From Paenibacillus fonticola DSM 21315 (GTDB lineage Bacteria; Bacillota; Bacilli; Paenibacillales; Paenibacillaceae): a stretch of DNA of 64,000 nt. The notes beneath the pieces are model-generated. The model was not told where the DNA came from. It made no database searches and was given only the letters and a program-made list of their open reading frames with translations. Location: contig NZ_KB907255.1 in assembly GCF_000381905.1 (NCBI RefSeq), positions 86,638 to 150,637 of the forward strand, in the 5' to 3' direction. The translations under genes and the position numbers were made by a program. Positions 9,134-18,481 of the stretch are shown piece after piece (positions within the stretch are counted from its first letter, which is position 1; every line of letters begins with the position of its first letter).

Positions 9134-9162
9134 ATTTTAACATAATTTACAATACGGCACAA
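9134..9162 (-). promoter_or_regulatory. Promoter of the hflX leader transcript
   Basis: TTGTGC (9157-9162) and TAAAAT (9134-9139) are separated by exactly 17 nt on the minus strand. The start would be near 9128, giving a 5' leader of about 340 nt upstream of hflX. Confidence 0.65.
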
Positions 9163-9301
9163 ATTACCGCCACCAAGCTGTTTAAAGGATCTCTGTAGTC
9201 AAGCGTGCTTATGTCCAGTTTGGTTACATATGAATATAGAAAACATTATCCGAAACCAATTGCATTTGTATTCCGTTTATATTATGAAGGAGGCTTGCCA
9301 C

Positions 9302-9727
9302 ATGATTGACTTCGGTTTTTCACCTATGGGAGGTGGAGGGCTTTTCAGCTTAGTTTCCACTCTTTTCCCTATCATTTTCATCATCGGATTTGGAATCATT
9401 ATCGCCATGTTCATCTCAAACGGAGTAAAATACGCCCAAAACAAACGCTCGCCCCAGGAATCAGTATTTGCCACCGTCGTGTCCAAGAGGACGTATGTAG
9501 AGCATCATTCCAGCCATCATGCGGACGATCATATGCATTCCTCCACATCGCGGACCCACTATTACATCACACTGCAATTCGATAATGGACAACGCAAGGA
9601 GTATCTTGACGTCAAGAGCCTATACGGACTCGTCGTTGAAGGCGATACAGGATACGCTCTCGTGCAGGGGGAGTGGATTGTTGCATTTGAGCGAAGCCGG
9701 GAAAGAAGTTATGCAGGCTCCTATTAA
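9302..9727 (+). CDS. DUF2500-family small membrane protein
   Basis: 141 residues if started at the ATG at 9302, which follows GAAGGAGG by 9 nt; an in-frame start 24 codons earlier has no ribosome site. One transmembrane helix lies at about 15-40 (LVSTLFPIIFIIGFGIIIAM). A soluble domain follows with the DUF2500 pattern: VFATVVSKRTYVE, a His-rich linker, THYYITLQFDNGQRKEYLDV and GDTGYALVQG. The family is widespread in Firmicutes and of unknown function. The His-rich segment (HHSSHHADDHMH) might bind metal, but it lies in a variable linker. Monocistronic with a strong terminator. Confidence 0.85.
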   Translation: MIDFGFSPMGGGGLFSLVSTLFPIIFIIGFGIIIAMFISNGVKYAQNKRSPQESVFATVVSKRTYVEHHSSHHADDHMHSSTSRTHYYITLQFDNGQRKEYLDVKSLYGLVVEGDTGYALVQGEWIVAFERSRERSYAGSY

Positions 9728-9774
9728 TGCAATTAATACAAATATTATACCTTGCTTAACACGCGTAAAAAGAG

Positions 9775-9816
9775 AACAGCAAGACCGGCCTCTCAAAAGA
9801 CCGGTCTTGCTGTTTT
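9775..9816. terminator. Strong bidirectional terminator
   Basis: A perfect 14-bp stem (AACAGCAAGACCGG / CCGGTCTTGCTGTT) is followed by TTTTC on the plus strand and by CTCTTTTTAC on the minus strand. It can end both the DUF2500 gene and, with a long 3' tail, the DUF5107 gene. Confidence 0.85.
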
Positions 9817-10015
9817 CTATCAGTTTGTTATTAGTCTGGAGCTTAGCCCGCGCTCTTAGCATGATTCTAGTCTGCTCTTGATCTGATCTTTTGCAAGCTA
9901 TTGGTCTGATCCCGGTCCGCTCTTGATTGCTCTCGGCCAACTATTGGTCGCTCCCGGTCCGTTCTTAGCTTGTTCCTGAACTGTCCCAGTCCATTTCTGA
10001 TCCTTACTTAAACAG

Positions 10016-13000
10016 TTATAAACACATGGCCCGGTGAATCATCGCCCCTTGCTGGTTGAGGTCGAGACGAAGCACCTCATCAAGCTGGCTTTTCGCTTCT
10101 TCCAACTGCCCGAGGCCCAGCAAGCCAAGCGCTCTCATATATCGGCAGTGAATTTCATTGCGCTTATTCAGATCGTCCTCAAAGACCAGGAAATCCGGCA
10201 GCGATACCGCGAAGTAATCAAATTTTACATCCTCAAACAGATGCTTTTCGGCATAGTCAACCAGTTTGTTGAAGCGGCGTTTGGCCTCCTTCTCGTTGCC
10301 GAGCTTGTGCCACGCCATCCCCTGATAAAATATCAACTCCGGCGGCTGGTCATTATAATACATCGCGCTGGCCGGCTCTTCCAGGCCGACAGATGCCTTA
10401 TTCCAGCACTCGACTGCCTTCTCATGACGGCCCAGGCCCTCATAGGCATTGCCAAGATAATAATAAATGTTGTTCTCTTGCGCCCCGGCTAATTTGCCCT
10501 CTCCCAGATTAGCGGGATAGACCAGCGCCTCATTCAGCAGATGAACGGCCTCATCATAGCGCTGCCCTTCCAGCGCCTGCTTGGCGAGTTCCACATGGGC
10601 AAGCACATATTGCCCCGTCACCTTGCCTTCGCCGCCCTCCCAAGGATGAAAGCGGCGCGCCGCCAGCGCCTCAAGCGCTTCCTTATGACGGCGCTGAGAG
10701 TTCAGCAGCGTCACGTACTCCACATACACATCATCCCGCTCATCAACAAGCTCTTTATGCCGCTCTAAATTAGCGAATCTTTTCTCGACGGAATAACCTG
10801 CCTTCTTGTACAACTGATCCAGCTCATAAAATACACGGGCGTCCCGTTCATTTAAAGCAAAGGCTTTTTCCAGCGACTCCAATGCGGCTTGGCCATCATT
10901 CCGTTTGTTGTAATAGGCCAGTGCCAAGTTACGGTGCACCGTAGCAAACCGGTCATTTGCCTGACGGGAAGCTTCCCAGTGGGCGATAGCGTCATCCGGC
11001 CGCTTCTTGTCGTAATACCAGTTGCCCAAATAATAATTTGCCTTATCGTCGTGCGGATTGGCCCGCTTGGCGCTTTGCAGCACGAGCAGGTCAAACAGGC
11101 TGTTCGGGAAGCAGTAATCCGGTGACGCCTCGTTTCCGGCTTTCCGGTGCGCTTCCGCCACTTCCGGGGCGCCCGTTTGCTCATGTATATAAGCGAGGGC
11201 GTAATGTAGCATCGGGTAGACATCCGCAGCAGCGCCCGGGACTACCCGCCCAAGGACATCCGCCGCCTCCTCCAGCAGTCCGCAGTCTACGTAATCCGAT
11301 GCCAAGCTTAAATAATTGTGGACATTGTCCCGCATGAGCCGCCGCAGCGAGGCAAGCGTCGCCTCCGCTCCCGCGCCCTCCCCGAGGCTGCGCAGCAGAA
11401 TCCATTTCTCGTTGGCGGCCCCGAAGTCAGCTACATCCAGGCCCAGCGTCTCCTCGGCGTACGCCAGTGCTTCCGCATGGCGCCCCAGCTTGCGAAGTAC
11501 AGCGGTCTTCAACAAACGGGCCTTATAGTTGCGGCTGTTGCGAATAAGCGAATTTTCAATGAGCTCAAGCGCCTCGTCATAATCGTGTTTCCGGCTGGAG
11601 ATTTGGGCCAGCGCTAAAAATCCGCTGTCCTGCCATGCAGCCGACCAAACAGCTTTGTAGAAAGCGGTGAACGCCTCCTCCAGCCGGCCCTGCAGCTTTA
11701 ATGCCAGCCCCAGCTGGTAGTATGCTTCACTGTCGTAAGGGTTCGGATTCCGCCAGGTCAATGATTTGACGGCCGCGCGGAAGTGGCGCTCCGCCTCCGC
11801 AAACTGCCCCCTGCGCAGCAGCAGCGTACCGTAAGCTACATTAATTCGGATATCGCCCGCGTCGCGCTTCAGTCCTTCCAGGTAGTACGCTTCGGGCTCG
11901 AACGTAGCGTGACGGTATTGCTCCAGATGCAGCCCCGCCAAATACAACTGCTCTATCGTCTTGATCTCCTGCGGTTCAGGAAGCGCGCTAGCCGCATCCG
12001 GTACTTCCTCGATCGACGGCTTGGCAGGCTGATACGAAATCAGAAGCCGCCCGTTTGCATCGCGGACCGATACGATTAAATCGTGGGCGGACTCGCCTTC
12101 GTCCAAGGTTACTACGGTTTTATAAGTCGATGTCGGGGAGAGCAATACGGAATCATGTCCGTAAGTGCGCGTCTTGCCCTTAAGCTCTATTACTGCTCCC
12201 TCAAACTCGGATGTGGCATAGGCAAGCACGGTCGCCGTTTTTGTCTGCTCATCCACCTCCAGATTGACGGCGGCGTCGATGGATGCATTTTTGACGACAC
12301 CGATATTTTTATAGGGCATGAAATATTGCTTGAACGATTTGGACTCGTAGGGCTGAAGCCAGGTGAAGTCAGGCTGATTATCCGTATATACTCCCGTCAT
12401 TAGCTCGATGTACGGGCCGTCTTCATCCGTCAGGCTGCGATCCCACGTTTGTCCGAAATCACCATTCCCCCATGTCCATTGTTTTTTGCCCGGGGAAATA
12501 TGATGGTTTGCCACATGCAGAAGTCCGGCCTGTACCCCATGGTCGTAGCCGCCGATAAAGTTGAAGTCCGACTTGTAAGCCATATAAGATGTCGGGACAG
12601 GAACATTTTTGTAGCGGGAAATATCTACGCCTTCCGAGTAATCCATCTTATAGTAAGTTCCCGTCGCAATCGGAAACCGGGATACGTCCCGTTTTCCATG
12701 GTCAAACACAGCGGTTACGTCCGGCGGGAACACCGACTGGGTATGATCATTTACGGCAACGGCCGGATTGGCCCACCAAAGGAACGTTTGCGGCTCGGGG
12801 GTACGGTTGTAGAATTGTCCAGATATTTCAATGTACGCTTTGCCGGGATGCAAAGTAAATCCGGCTGTCACTTTCGTGCCGTACATCCGGTCGATTTCAC
12901 TGACCCATACCGTAGCGCTGCCATCCTCGTTCTCGGAGAGCGAATGCTCCACCGGGTTGAACGTTGTCGGCCGGTGATGCTGCGGCCAGTTGAACTCAAT

Positions 13001-13375
13001 CCCTCCGGATATCCACGGTCCAGTCAAACCGACGAGCGCCGGCTTAATTACCCGGTTGTAATAGACGAAATCATAGTTGTTCGTTTTGTCGACGGCGCGA
13101 TATATGCGTCCGCCAATCTCCGGCATAATTTCAATGCGCATGTATTCGTTTTCCAAAATCGCCATCCGATAGGTCACAGGCGCTTTATCGTCTTTGATTT
13201 TATCAATGACCGGATGCGGGTATACTCGCCCTGTACTGCCTTGATACACTCTTTTCTCCAAAAACATCGGATTCTTATCCGGCTCTCCGACCCCATAGGT
13301 TGGAATCGAGACGTCCTCTTCCCATACCCGTACTGCGGTGCCGCTCACGTGCCCTGCCGGCTGCTTCTCGCTCAT
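10016..13375 (-). CDS. DUF5107 protein with long tetratricopeptide repeat array
   Basis: A 1119-residue cytoplasmic protein without a signal peptide. Residues about 40-340 match the DUF5107 type, with EYMRIEIMPEIGGRIYRAVD, GPWISGGIEFNWPQHHRPTT and WWANPAVAV, which resembles galactose-mutarotase/glycosidase-like beta-sandwich folds. From about residue 480 to the end it is built from TPR units (for example PYDSEAYYQLGLALKLQGRLEEAFTAF, split across helix pairs, and DKANYYLGNWYYDKKRPDDAI). Such proteins occur in Paenibacillus and Bacteroides, usually near carbohydrate genes and AraC regulators; a role in sugar recognition or processing is inferred, not shown. It is divergent from an AraC regulator 186 nt away, which probably controls it. 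The start follows GGAGGTAG. Confidence 0.85.
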   Translation of the reverse strand: MSEKQPAGHVSGTAVRVWEEDVSIPTYGVGEPDKNPMFLEKRVYQGSTGRVYPHPVIDKIKDDKAPVTYRMAILENEYMRIEIMPEIGGRIYRAVDKTNNYDFVYYNRVIKPALVGLTGPWISGGIEFNWPQHHRPTTFNPVEHSLSENEDGSATVWVSEIDRMYGTKVTAGFTLHPGKAYIEISGQFYNRTPEPQTFLWWANPAVAVNDHTQSVFPPDVTAVFDHGKRDVSRFPIATGTYYKMDYSEGVDISRYKNVPVPTSYMAYKSDFNFIGGYDHGVQAGLLHVANHHISPGKKQWTWGNGDFGQTWDRSLTDEDGPYIELMTGVYTDNQPDFTWLQPYESKSFKQYFMPYKNIGVVKNASIDAAVNLEVDEQTKTATVLAYATSEFEGAVIELKGKTRTYGHDSVLLSPTSTYKTVVTLDEGESAHDLIVSVRDANGRLLISYQPAKPSIEEVPDAASALPEPQEIKTIEQLYLAGLHLEQYRHATFEPEAYYLEGLKRDAGDIRINVAYGTLLLRRGQFAEAERHFRAAVKSLTWRNPNPYDSEAYYQLGLALKLQGRLEEAFTAFYKAVWSAAWQDSGFLALAQISSRKHDYDEALELIENSLIRNSRNYKARLLKTAVLRKLGRHAEALAYAEETLGLDVADFGAANEKWILLRSLGEGAGAEATLASLRRLMRDNVHNYLSLASDYVDCGLLEEAADVLGRVVPGAAADVYPMLHYALAYIHEQTGAPEVAEAHRKAGNEASPDYCFPNSLFDLLVLQSAKRANPHDDKANYYLGNWYYDKKRPDDAIAHWEASRQANDRFATVHRNLALAYYNKRNDGQAALESLEKAFALNERDARVFYELDQLYKKAGYSVEKRFANLERHKELVDERDDVYVEYVTLLNSQRRHKEALEALAARRFHPWEGGEGKVTGQYVLAHVELAKQALEGQRYDEAVHLLNEALVYPANLGEGKLAGAQENNIYYYLGNAYEGLGRHEKAVECWNKASVGLEEPASAMYYNDQPPELIFYQGMAWHKLGNEKEAKRRFNKLVDYAEKHLFEDVKFDYFAVSLPDFLVFEDDLNKRNEIHCRYMRALGLLGLGQLEEAKSQLDEVLRLDLNQQGAMIHRAMCL

Positions 13376-13561
13376 TTAGACTACCTCCTCCGTTGTGGTT
13401 ACTCTCACTTTACTGCGAAAGCAGGCAAACTCCAATTGACGAAATACGGGATATGATGGATTATATTCGTATATATCTCTTAAAGATCACTTTAATTTGT
13501 ATCGTTTATTTCAATCATAATGAATTATTATCTGAAAATGATTTTTAAAGGAGCCTCCCAG

Positions 13562-14452
13562 ATGACGAACATCCAAAAACCGGACGGCTTTGCATCACAG
13601 AAGCTATTCGTCCAGCCAGAGTACATGCTGAAGGAGCTGGGTGAATCAGAGCTGACCCGCTCGCTTTTTATTAGCGATATCGGCAGTTTTCCGCATGCCC
13701 AGTTTCACTTTCGTGAGCGAAAAGAAGGCTGCCCTGCCCACATCTTTATATACTGTGCCCAGGGCAGCGGATGGGTTGAGTACGACGGGGGACAGCATAC
13801 TGTCGTGGAGCAGCGGCAGCTCGCCGTTATTCCTGCGGGCACGCCCCATCGCTATGGTGCCTCTGCGGACAATCCCTGGAGTATTTACTGGTTCCACCTG
13901 CAAGGAGATCACGCTAGCCAGCTTATTCGCTTCTACGGCCTGGATCGCGGGCTCGTCACGCTTCCTTTAAGCGCACATGCGAAAATGCTGGAGGATTTCG
14001 AACAGTGCTACAGTCTGCTTGTCAATAAAGCGTATTCGCTGCCCGTTCAAATCCATGCGGCCAATACGATGAGGCATCTGCTAAGCAGCATCGGAATTAG
14101 TGCCGGAGGCTCCCTGCAGGACAAAAAAAGAGAGCGTTATTTAGAGCAAGCCCTCCGCTACATGACCGACAGATTGGCTGAGTCCATCACGCTTCCCGAC
14201 TTAGCCCGGCACACCGGTTTATCCAAGCAGCATTTAATTTATTTATTTAACCAGGAAACTGGCTGTCCCCCAATTGAATACTTTATTCGGATGAAAATGC
14301 AGCGGGCCAGCAGTCTGCTTGATTTAACCGATTTCAGCATTAAGGAAATCGCCGCTTCTGTCGGCTTTCCTGATCCGTATTATTTTTCCCGCCTGTTCAA
14401 GAAGTTCAACGGCTGCTCTCCGACGGAATATCGGAGCATCCCTAAAGGCTAA
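13562..14452 (+). CDS. AraC-family transcriptional regulator with cupin-type sensor domain
   Basis: The ATG at 13562 follows AAAGGAGCC, so I prefer a 296-residue protein over the in-frame start at 13520. The N-terminal half has a cupin-like arm (GSGWVEYDGG, VIPAGTPHRYGA, WSIYWFHLQG), the usual sugar-binding domain of XylS/RhaS-like activators. The C-terminal half has two helix-turn-helix motifs (LARHTGLSKQHLIYLFNQET and IKEIAASVGFPDPYYFSRLF) and ends in the family signature GCSPTEYR. It is divergent from the DUF5107 gene and is its likely regulator. The effector is unknown. Confidence 0.9.
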   Translation: MTNIQKPDGFASQKLFVQPEYMLKELGESELTRSLFISDIGSFPHAQFHFRERKEGCPAHIFIYCAQGSGWVEYDGGQHTVVEQRQLAVIPAGTPHRYGASADNPWSIYWFHLQGDHASQLIRFYGLDRGLVTLPLSAHAKMLEDFEQCYSLLVNKAYSLPVQIHAANTMRHLLSSIGISAGGSLQDKKRERYLEQALRYMTDRLAESITLPDLARHTGLSKQHLIYLFNQETGCPPIEYFIRMKMQRASSLLDLTDFSIKEIAASVGFPDPYYFSRLFKKFNGCSPTEYRSIPKG

Positions 14453-14522
14453 CCTCTGGCTGGAACTAACCTCCTCAAAAGGCGTTAATATAGTTATATG
14501 ATAAGGAGTTGGTCATCCCGGT

Positions 14523-15323
14523 ATGAAGAAGTTAAACTTTATTGTCCTGGTTACAGCGGCAATGCTGGCCTTGACAGGCTGCAATACGGCGGCAGAAGAA
14601 AGGATTACGGAGGTTCCGCTTACCCAAGAAGCGAATGATGGCACGGAAACAGCCGTCATTACGAAGGAAACGGCGAGTCCTCCGGCGACGCAGATTTTTT
14701 TGCCGGAATTTTTTGATACGGAAGTACTCCAGCCGCTCCGGAAAGCGGAGGCTGAGGAGGGTGCCGAGCCGTTCACGTTCAACGTGCTCTATAGCAAGCC
14801 CATCGGCAATTATGAGGTGGAGGTTTATCGAAAGCAAGATGACGCTGAGACTGTTTACGCCGCGGTCAATAGCGGCGATATCCGATATGAGGTCGGCCGA
14901 ATCGGATATTCCGGCAGCCAAGGCGCTGAAGACTTCACCATTAGCGAGGTAAGTGCGCTGGGAGGAACATGGATTAAGATTACCGGTTCTTGCGGAGCCA
15001 ACTGTCCTATCGCGTACTATGTCCAGTTGGATGAGCTGAGCGGCAAGGCTCCTCTGCTCTTGCCCATTGAAGCGCATACCGTCGAAGCCGATGTCGACAA
15101 TGATGGCATCGTGGAAATCGTGGCGACCGTCGGTACAGCCGCTGAAACATCGATTTACAAAAGTTCTGGCGGCCGGATTTCCATAGCCCAGTTAAACGAG
15201 CTGATGGACGCAGCTGTGGTGATATATGAAATCGAGACGAACACTTTTCAGGCGGAAATTTCTGAAAAGCATTTATCCCGCTGGGCATTTAACGGAAACC
15301 AGCTGCAATGGGTTCCCGATTAA
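14523..15323 (+). CDS. Putative lipoprotein of unknown function
   Basis: 266 residues. A lipoprotein signal peptide is clear: Lys-Lys, a hydrophobic core, then the lipobox LALTGC with Cys at about residue 19, so the mature protein is anchored to the outer face of the membrane. The remainder is acidic, with no motif I recognise. Two cysteines (SCGANC) lie near residue 160 and could form a disulfide. It follows the AraC gene by 70 nt with a rather distant ribosome site (AAGGAG, 15 nt), so it may be cotranscribed with it. Confidence 0.75.
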   Translation: MKKLNFIVLVTAAMLALTGCNTAAEERITEVPLTQEANDGTETAVITKETASPPATQIFLPEFFDTEVLQPLRKAEAEEGAEPFTFNVLYSKPIGNYEVEVYRKQDDAETVYAAVNSGDIRYEVGRIGYSGSQGAEDFTISEVSALGGTWIKITGSCGANCPIAYYVQLDELSGKAPLLLPIEAHTVEADVDNDGIVEIVATVGTAAETSIYKSSGGRISIAQLNELMDAAVVIYEIETNTFQAEISEKHLSRWAFNGNQLQWVPD

Positions 15324-15330
15324 TGGCTAA

Positions 15331-15357
15331 CCATAAACAAAGACGCCTCACGGCGCC
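15331..15357 (-). terminator. Weak terminator of the first YesM/YesN operon
   Basis: A 6-bp GC stem with one G-U pair (15342-15347 with 15352-15357) is followed on the minus strand by TCTTTGTTTA. It lies in the short gap between converging genes. The short stem and interrupted T run keep confidence low. Confidence 0.4.
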
Positions 15358-15400
15358 TCAGGTTGTAAACCATTTTAAACCACATCATCATTTCTCTTGT

Positions 15401-16588
15401 TCATGGACACGCTTTGCGCGCGTCGACCCGGCACTCCTGCCGGTATTCGGTAGGCGTAACATTGTATTTCCGGCGGAAAACCTGGGTAAAATGCTTTACG
15501 TCCTGATAACCGATCCGTTCGGAAATGTCGGCCAGCTTCAGCTGTGGATTCAGCAGCAATTGCTTCGCCATTTCCATGCGTAAATGAATGACATATTCCT
15601 TGAAGCCATAGCCCGTCTTCTGCTTGAACACCTGACTGAAATAGACGGGGTTTAAGTACACGATCGAGGCTACCTTATCCAAGGATAAGTCGGTATTGTA
15701 ATAGGCCCGGATATACTGAATTGCCACCTCAATAATTTCATTCCCGCTGGTCGCATAATATTCAAATTCATGGCTGACTGAGTCCTGGTGCATCCGCTGT
15801 ACTTCCGCCGGTATACCATCGAAATCATGCAGCACTTCGCTGTGCATAATCTGAAAGGGCACCCTTATGTATTTTTTCAGGCAATTCCGGAGCTCTTCCA
15901 GCATGCTGTCCAAGGCGTTCTCTTCATTGGTCGTTATAAGGCCCAGTAAGCTCTTAGCATCAAAAGTGGTGACGAAACCTGTACCGTAAAGGGCCGTTAG
16001 TTCAGTCAGTACATTGTCAATAATAAAATGCTCCAAATGCAAGGTCCGGTCGCTTTCCATTTTGACCATAACCAATTGAAACCGAGGGTGATTATTGATC
16101 ATTGAAGTCATATCCATGCCCCCGATATCAAGTCCGGATGCCCAACGCTGGAATACGGCTTCACGCAAAAATTTCAAGTTTGCACTTAGCATTTTCGACT
16201 CCTGGATTTTTTCCGCTTCACGATCAATAAGTGGTTTTAGCTTATCGATCATCTCCAGCAGCAATTGCTTGCCGATCGGCTTCAGCAAATAATCTATCGC
16301 TCCAAGCGTCATAGCTTCCTTCGCATAGGCAAATTCGGAATAGGCGGAAATGATCACCCATTTAATATGCGGATAGCTCGCTTTGGATAGCTGCATCAAT
16401 TCCAGCCCCGTCATGCCTGGCATCAAAATATCGGTCAATACGACCTCAATCGGACAGCTGCGCAGCAGTTGCACTGCTTCCTCCGGACTGGCAGCCAGAT
16501 AAATATCATATTGCGGATACGCTCTCTGAATCGTTCGCATAATACCTTCACGGATGACAGACTCATCATCCACAATAAGAATTTTCAT
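15401..16588 (-). CDS. YesN-type response regulator with AraC output domain
   Basis: 395 residues. The receiver has LIVDDES, Asp53 in LTDILMPGMTG and the lysine in DYLLKPIG. A middle linker is unrecognised. The C-terminal AraC domain shows LDKVASIVYLNPVYFSQVFK and ADISERIGYQDVKHFTQVFR, then TPTEYR. The start codon sits 23 nt inside the end of the kinase gene and follows AAGGAGG, so the pair is translationally coupled. It is the last gene of a five-gene unit with the ABC transporter upstream and presumably activates that promoter. The controlled sugar is not known. Confidence 0.93.
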   Translation of the reverse strand: MKILIVDDESVIREGIMRTIQRAYPQYDIYLAASPEEAVQLLRSCPIEVVLTDILMPGMTGLELMQLSKASYPHIKWVIISAYSEFAYAKEAMTLGAIDYLLKPIGKQLLLEMIDKLKPLIDREAEKIQESKMLSANLKFLREAVFQRWASGLDIGGMDMTSMINNHPRFQLVMVKMESDRTLHLEHFIIDNVLTELTALYGTGFVTTFDAKSLLGLITTNEENALDSMLEELRNCLKKYIRVPFQIMHSEVLHDFDGIPAEVQRMHQDSVSHEFEYYATSGNEIIEVAIQYIRAYYNTDLSLDKVASIVYLNPVYFSQVFKQKTGYGFKEYVIHLRMEMAKQLLLNPQLKLADISERIGYQDVKHFTQVFRRKYNVTPTEYRQECRVDARKACP

Positions 16589-18383
16589 CTCGGAGCCCTC
16601 CTTGCATCGGTAATGGTATCGGTACTACGACGGTTACCGTCGTTCCTTTTCCCTGCTGGCTCTCCACGCGCACTCCATAGCCTTCACCAAACATCATGCT
16701 GATTCTGGCATGAACATTTTGCAGCCCGATCCCTCTTCTCGGCCGATTTACCGGTTCAAGGGCAAAGCTTGGCTTCATGCGCAGGGTAGATTGAATCTGC
16801 TCCAGCGTATCTTCATCCATTCCCATACCATGATCGGTAATTTTAATATGCAGCTGATGGTTGTGCTGTACCGTATGAACCTGCAGCCTGCATGGACTTC
16901 CCAGCGGCTCCAGGCCGTATTTTACCGCGTTTTCAATAATGGGCTGAATCGTCATTTTAGGCAAAACGACATCCAGCCAGCGCTCATCCACCTTAATTTC
17001 CGTCTGCACCCGATCGTTCAAACGGCTTTCAATAATCGTTAAGTAATGACGGATTTGCTCCAGTTCATGCCGAAGTGTCGTCTGCGACGCTTCCTCCCAA
17101 TCGCTGCTGTAACGAAACATTTGCGACAGGGACAAAATAACGCGGCTTAACCTCTCATTGCCCTTCTCATCGAGCATCCAGTAAATCATATCCAGCGTAT
17201 TGTACAAAAAATGCGGATTCACCTGCGATTGAAGCGCCTGCAGCTGTGCGTTCTTTTCACTAACGGAGGACAGCTTGATCCTCTGAATCAATTCATCCAT
17301 CCGATGAACCATCCGGTTAAAGGAAGAGACCAGGCTGTTGATTTCCTCAAAGGAGTTTACGTTTACCGAGCCGCTGAAATTACCCAGCTCAACCTTTTTC
17401 ATTTCCCGGATCAATAGTTTTAGCGGAGAGGCTATCGTCCTCGATACGATGGAGGCAAGCACCGTTGATACGATGATAAGCGCAAGTACGACGATAAACA
17501 AATACATCCGGGTCTGGTTGATTTCCGCGCTAAAGTCGCTTTTTGGGGTGAGTCCATATATCGTCCAATCGGCAAGCGAGGTATTGGCGGCAACAATTAA
17601 ATGATCAGATGTATCATCAACGATAATCCCCTGATCCGGCGAAGGCTTGGGGAGCTGGGAAAAATCGGGCCACCCGGCCCCCTGCTGTCCCTTGCTGGCA
17701 ATGAGCTGATTATTCGTCCCTGTAATATATACGTGGGTGCCAGGACTTATACTTACATTGGACAATGCTTCTGTAATCGGAATAGGATCCGTCTCAATGA
17801 CCATAACGCCGATAGATTTATAATCCGTTAAATCGTAAAGCTGCCGTCCAAAGACGAATACTGTATCCTGCTGCATCGTATTAATCGGAGATCCGGAATA
17901 CAGGCCCAGCCAGACCATGTCACCGGAGGACGCCTTCAATTTGCTGTACCAATCTGTCTGTGCATAGTTAATATCGATAACCCCGGCAAATTGTTTCTCA
18001 TAGCTGTATACTTTGCCGCCGTTTGTAATGATATGGATTCCTACGATCTCTTTGCGGGAATAGAAGGTTGCTCCGATAATATTCGTAATCGACCGCTCAT
18101 TAATGACGGAAACCGCCGGGTTGCTCGATGTTTCTTTAAGCAGGCGGGTCAGCTCATAGTTGCTGTTCAGCGATTTAGTGACACTGTTATACCCTTCTAG
18201 CATCAGATCGAACAGACCGGCGGTTTGCGAAATATTTTTCTGGGCAATGTCGCTGATTTTAGAATGAATAATAGCTAAAGCACGCGAATAATACAGGAAG
18301 CTGACTAAAATAAGTATGGCGGTCATACACGTTAAAAAAAGCAGAAAAAGACGGCTATGGATTGAGCGGAATCCTCGAGCCAA
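16566..18383 (-). CDS. YesM-type sensor histidine kinase
   Basis: 605 residues from a TTG start that follows AAGGGAG. A membrane helix at about 12-34 and a second at about 296-318 enclose a large extracellular Cache-like sensor domain. A HAMP segment follows (SPLKLLIREMKKVELGNFSG), then the His_kinase domain with His391 in QVNPHFLYNTLDM, typical of the LytS/YesM class. The ATPase domain has IIENAVKYGLEP, DHGMGM and RGIGLQNV. These kinases usually sense extracellular sugars or their ABC binding proteins. It overlaps its regulator by 23 nt and lies 98 nt after the last permease gene. Confidence 0.93.
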   Translation of the reverse strand: MARGFRSIHSRLFLLFLTCMTAILILVSFLYYSRALAIIHSKISDIAQKNISQTAGLFDLMLEGYNSVTKSLNSNYELTRLLKETSSNPAVSVINERSITNIIGATFYSRKEIVGIHIITNGGKVYSYEKQFAGVIDINYAQTDWYSKLKASSGDMVWLGLYSGSPINTMQQDTVFVFGRQLYDLTDYKSIGVMVIETDPIPITEALSNVSISPGTHVYITGTNNQLIASKGQQGAGWPDFSQLPKPSPDQGIIVDDTSDHLIVAANTSLADWTIYGLTPKSDFSAEINQTRMYLFIVVLALIIVSTVLASIVSRTIASPLKLLIREMKKVELGNFSGSVNVNSFEEINSLVSSFNRMVHRMDELIQRIKLSSVSEKNAQLQALQSQVNPHFLYNTLDMIYWMLDEKGNERLSRVILSLSQMFRYSSDWEEASQTTLRHELEQIRHYLTIIESRLNDRVQTEIKVDERWLDVVLPKMTIQPIIENAVKYGLEPLGSPCRLQVHTVQHNHQLHIKITDHGMGMDEDTLEQIQSTLRMKPSFALEPVNRPRRGIGLQNVHARISMMFGEGYGVRVESQQGKGTTVTVVVPIPLPMQGGLRDENSYCG

Positions 18384-18481
18384 TGACGTAGTCTCCCTTC
18401 ATTCGCTTCTGAAGCTGTTCAATGCGAAACGGCTTTGCATGCGGCTTCAATCCCAGTTTATCACAATAACCGTTCAATCTT

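Noticed and set aside
12449-13456. 335-codon open frame on the plus strand
   Set aside because: Antisense to the DUF5107 domain; composition and lack of ribosome site mark it as a shadow of the real gene.
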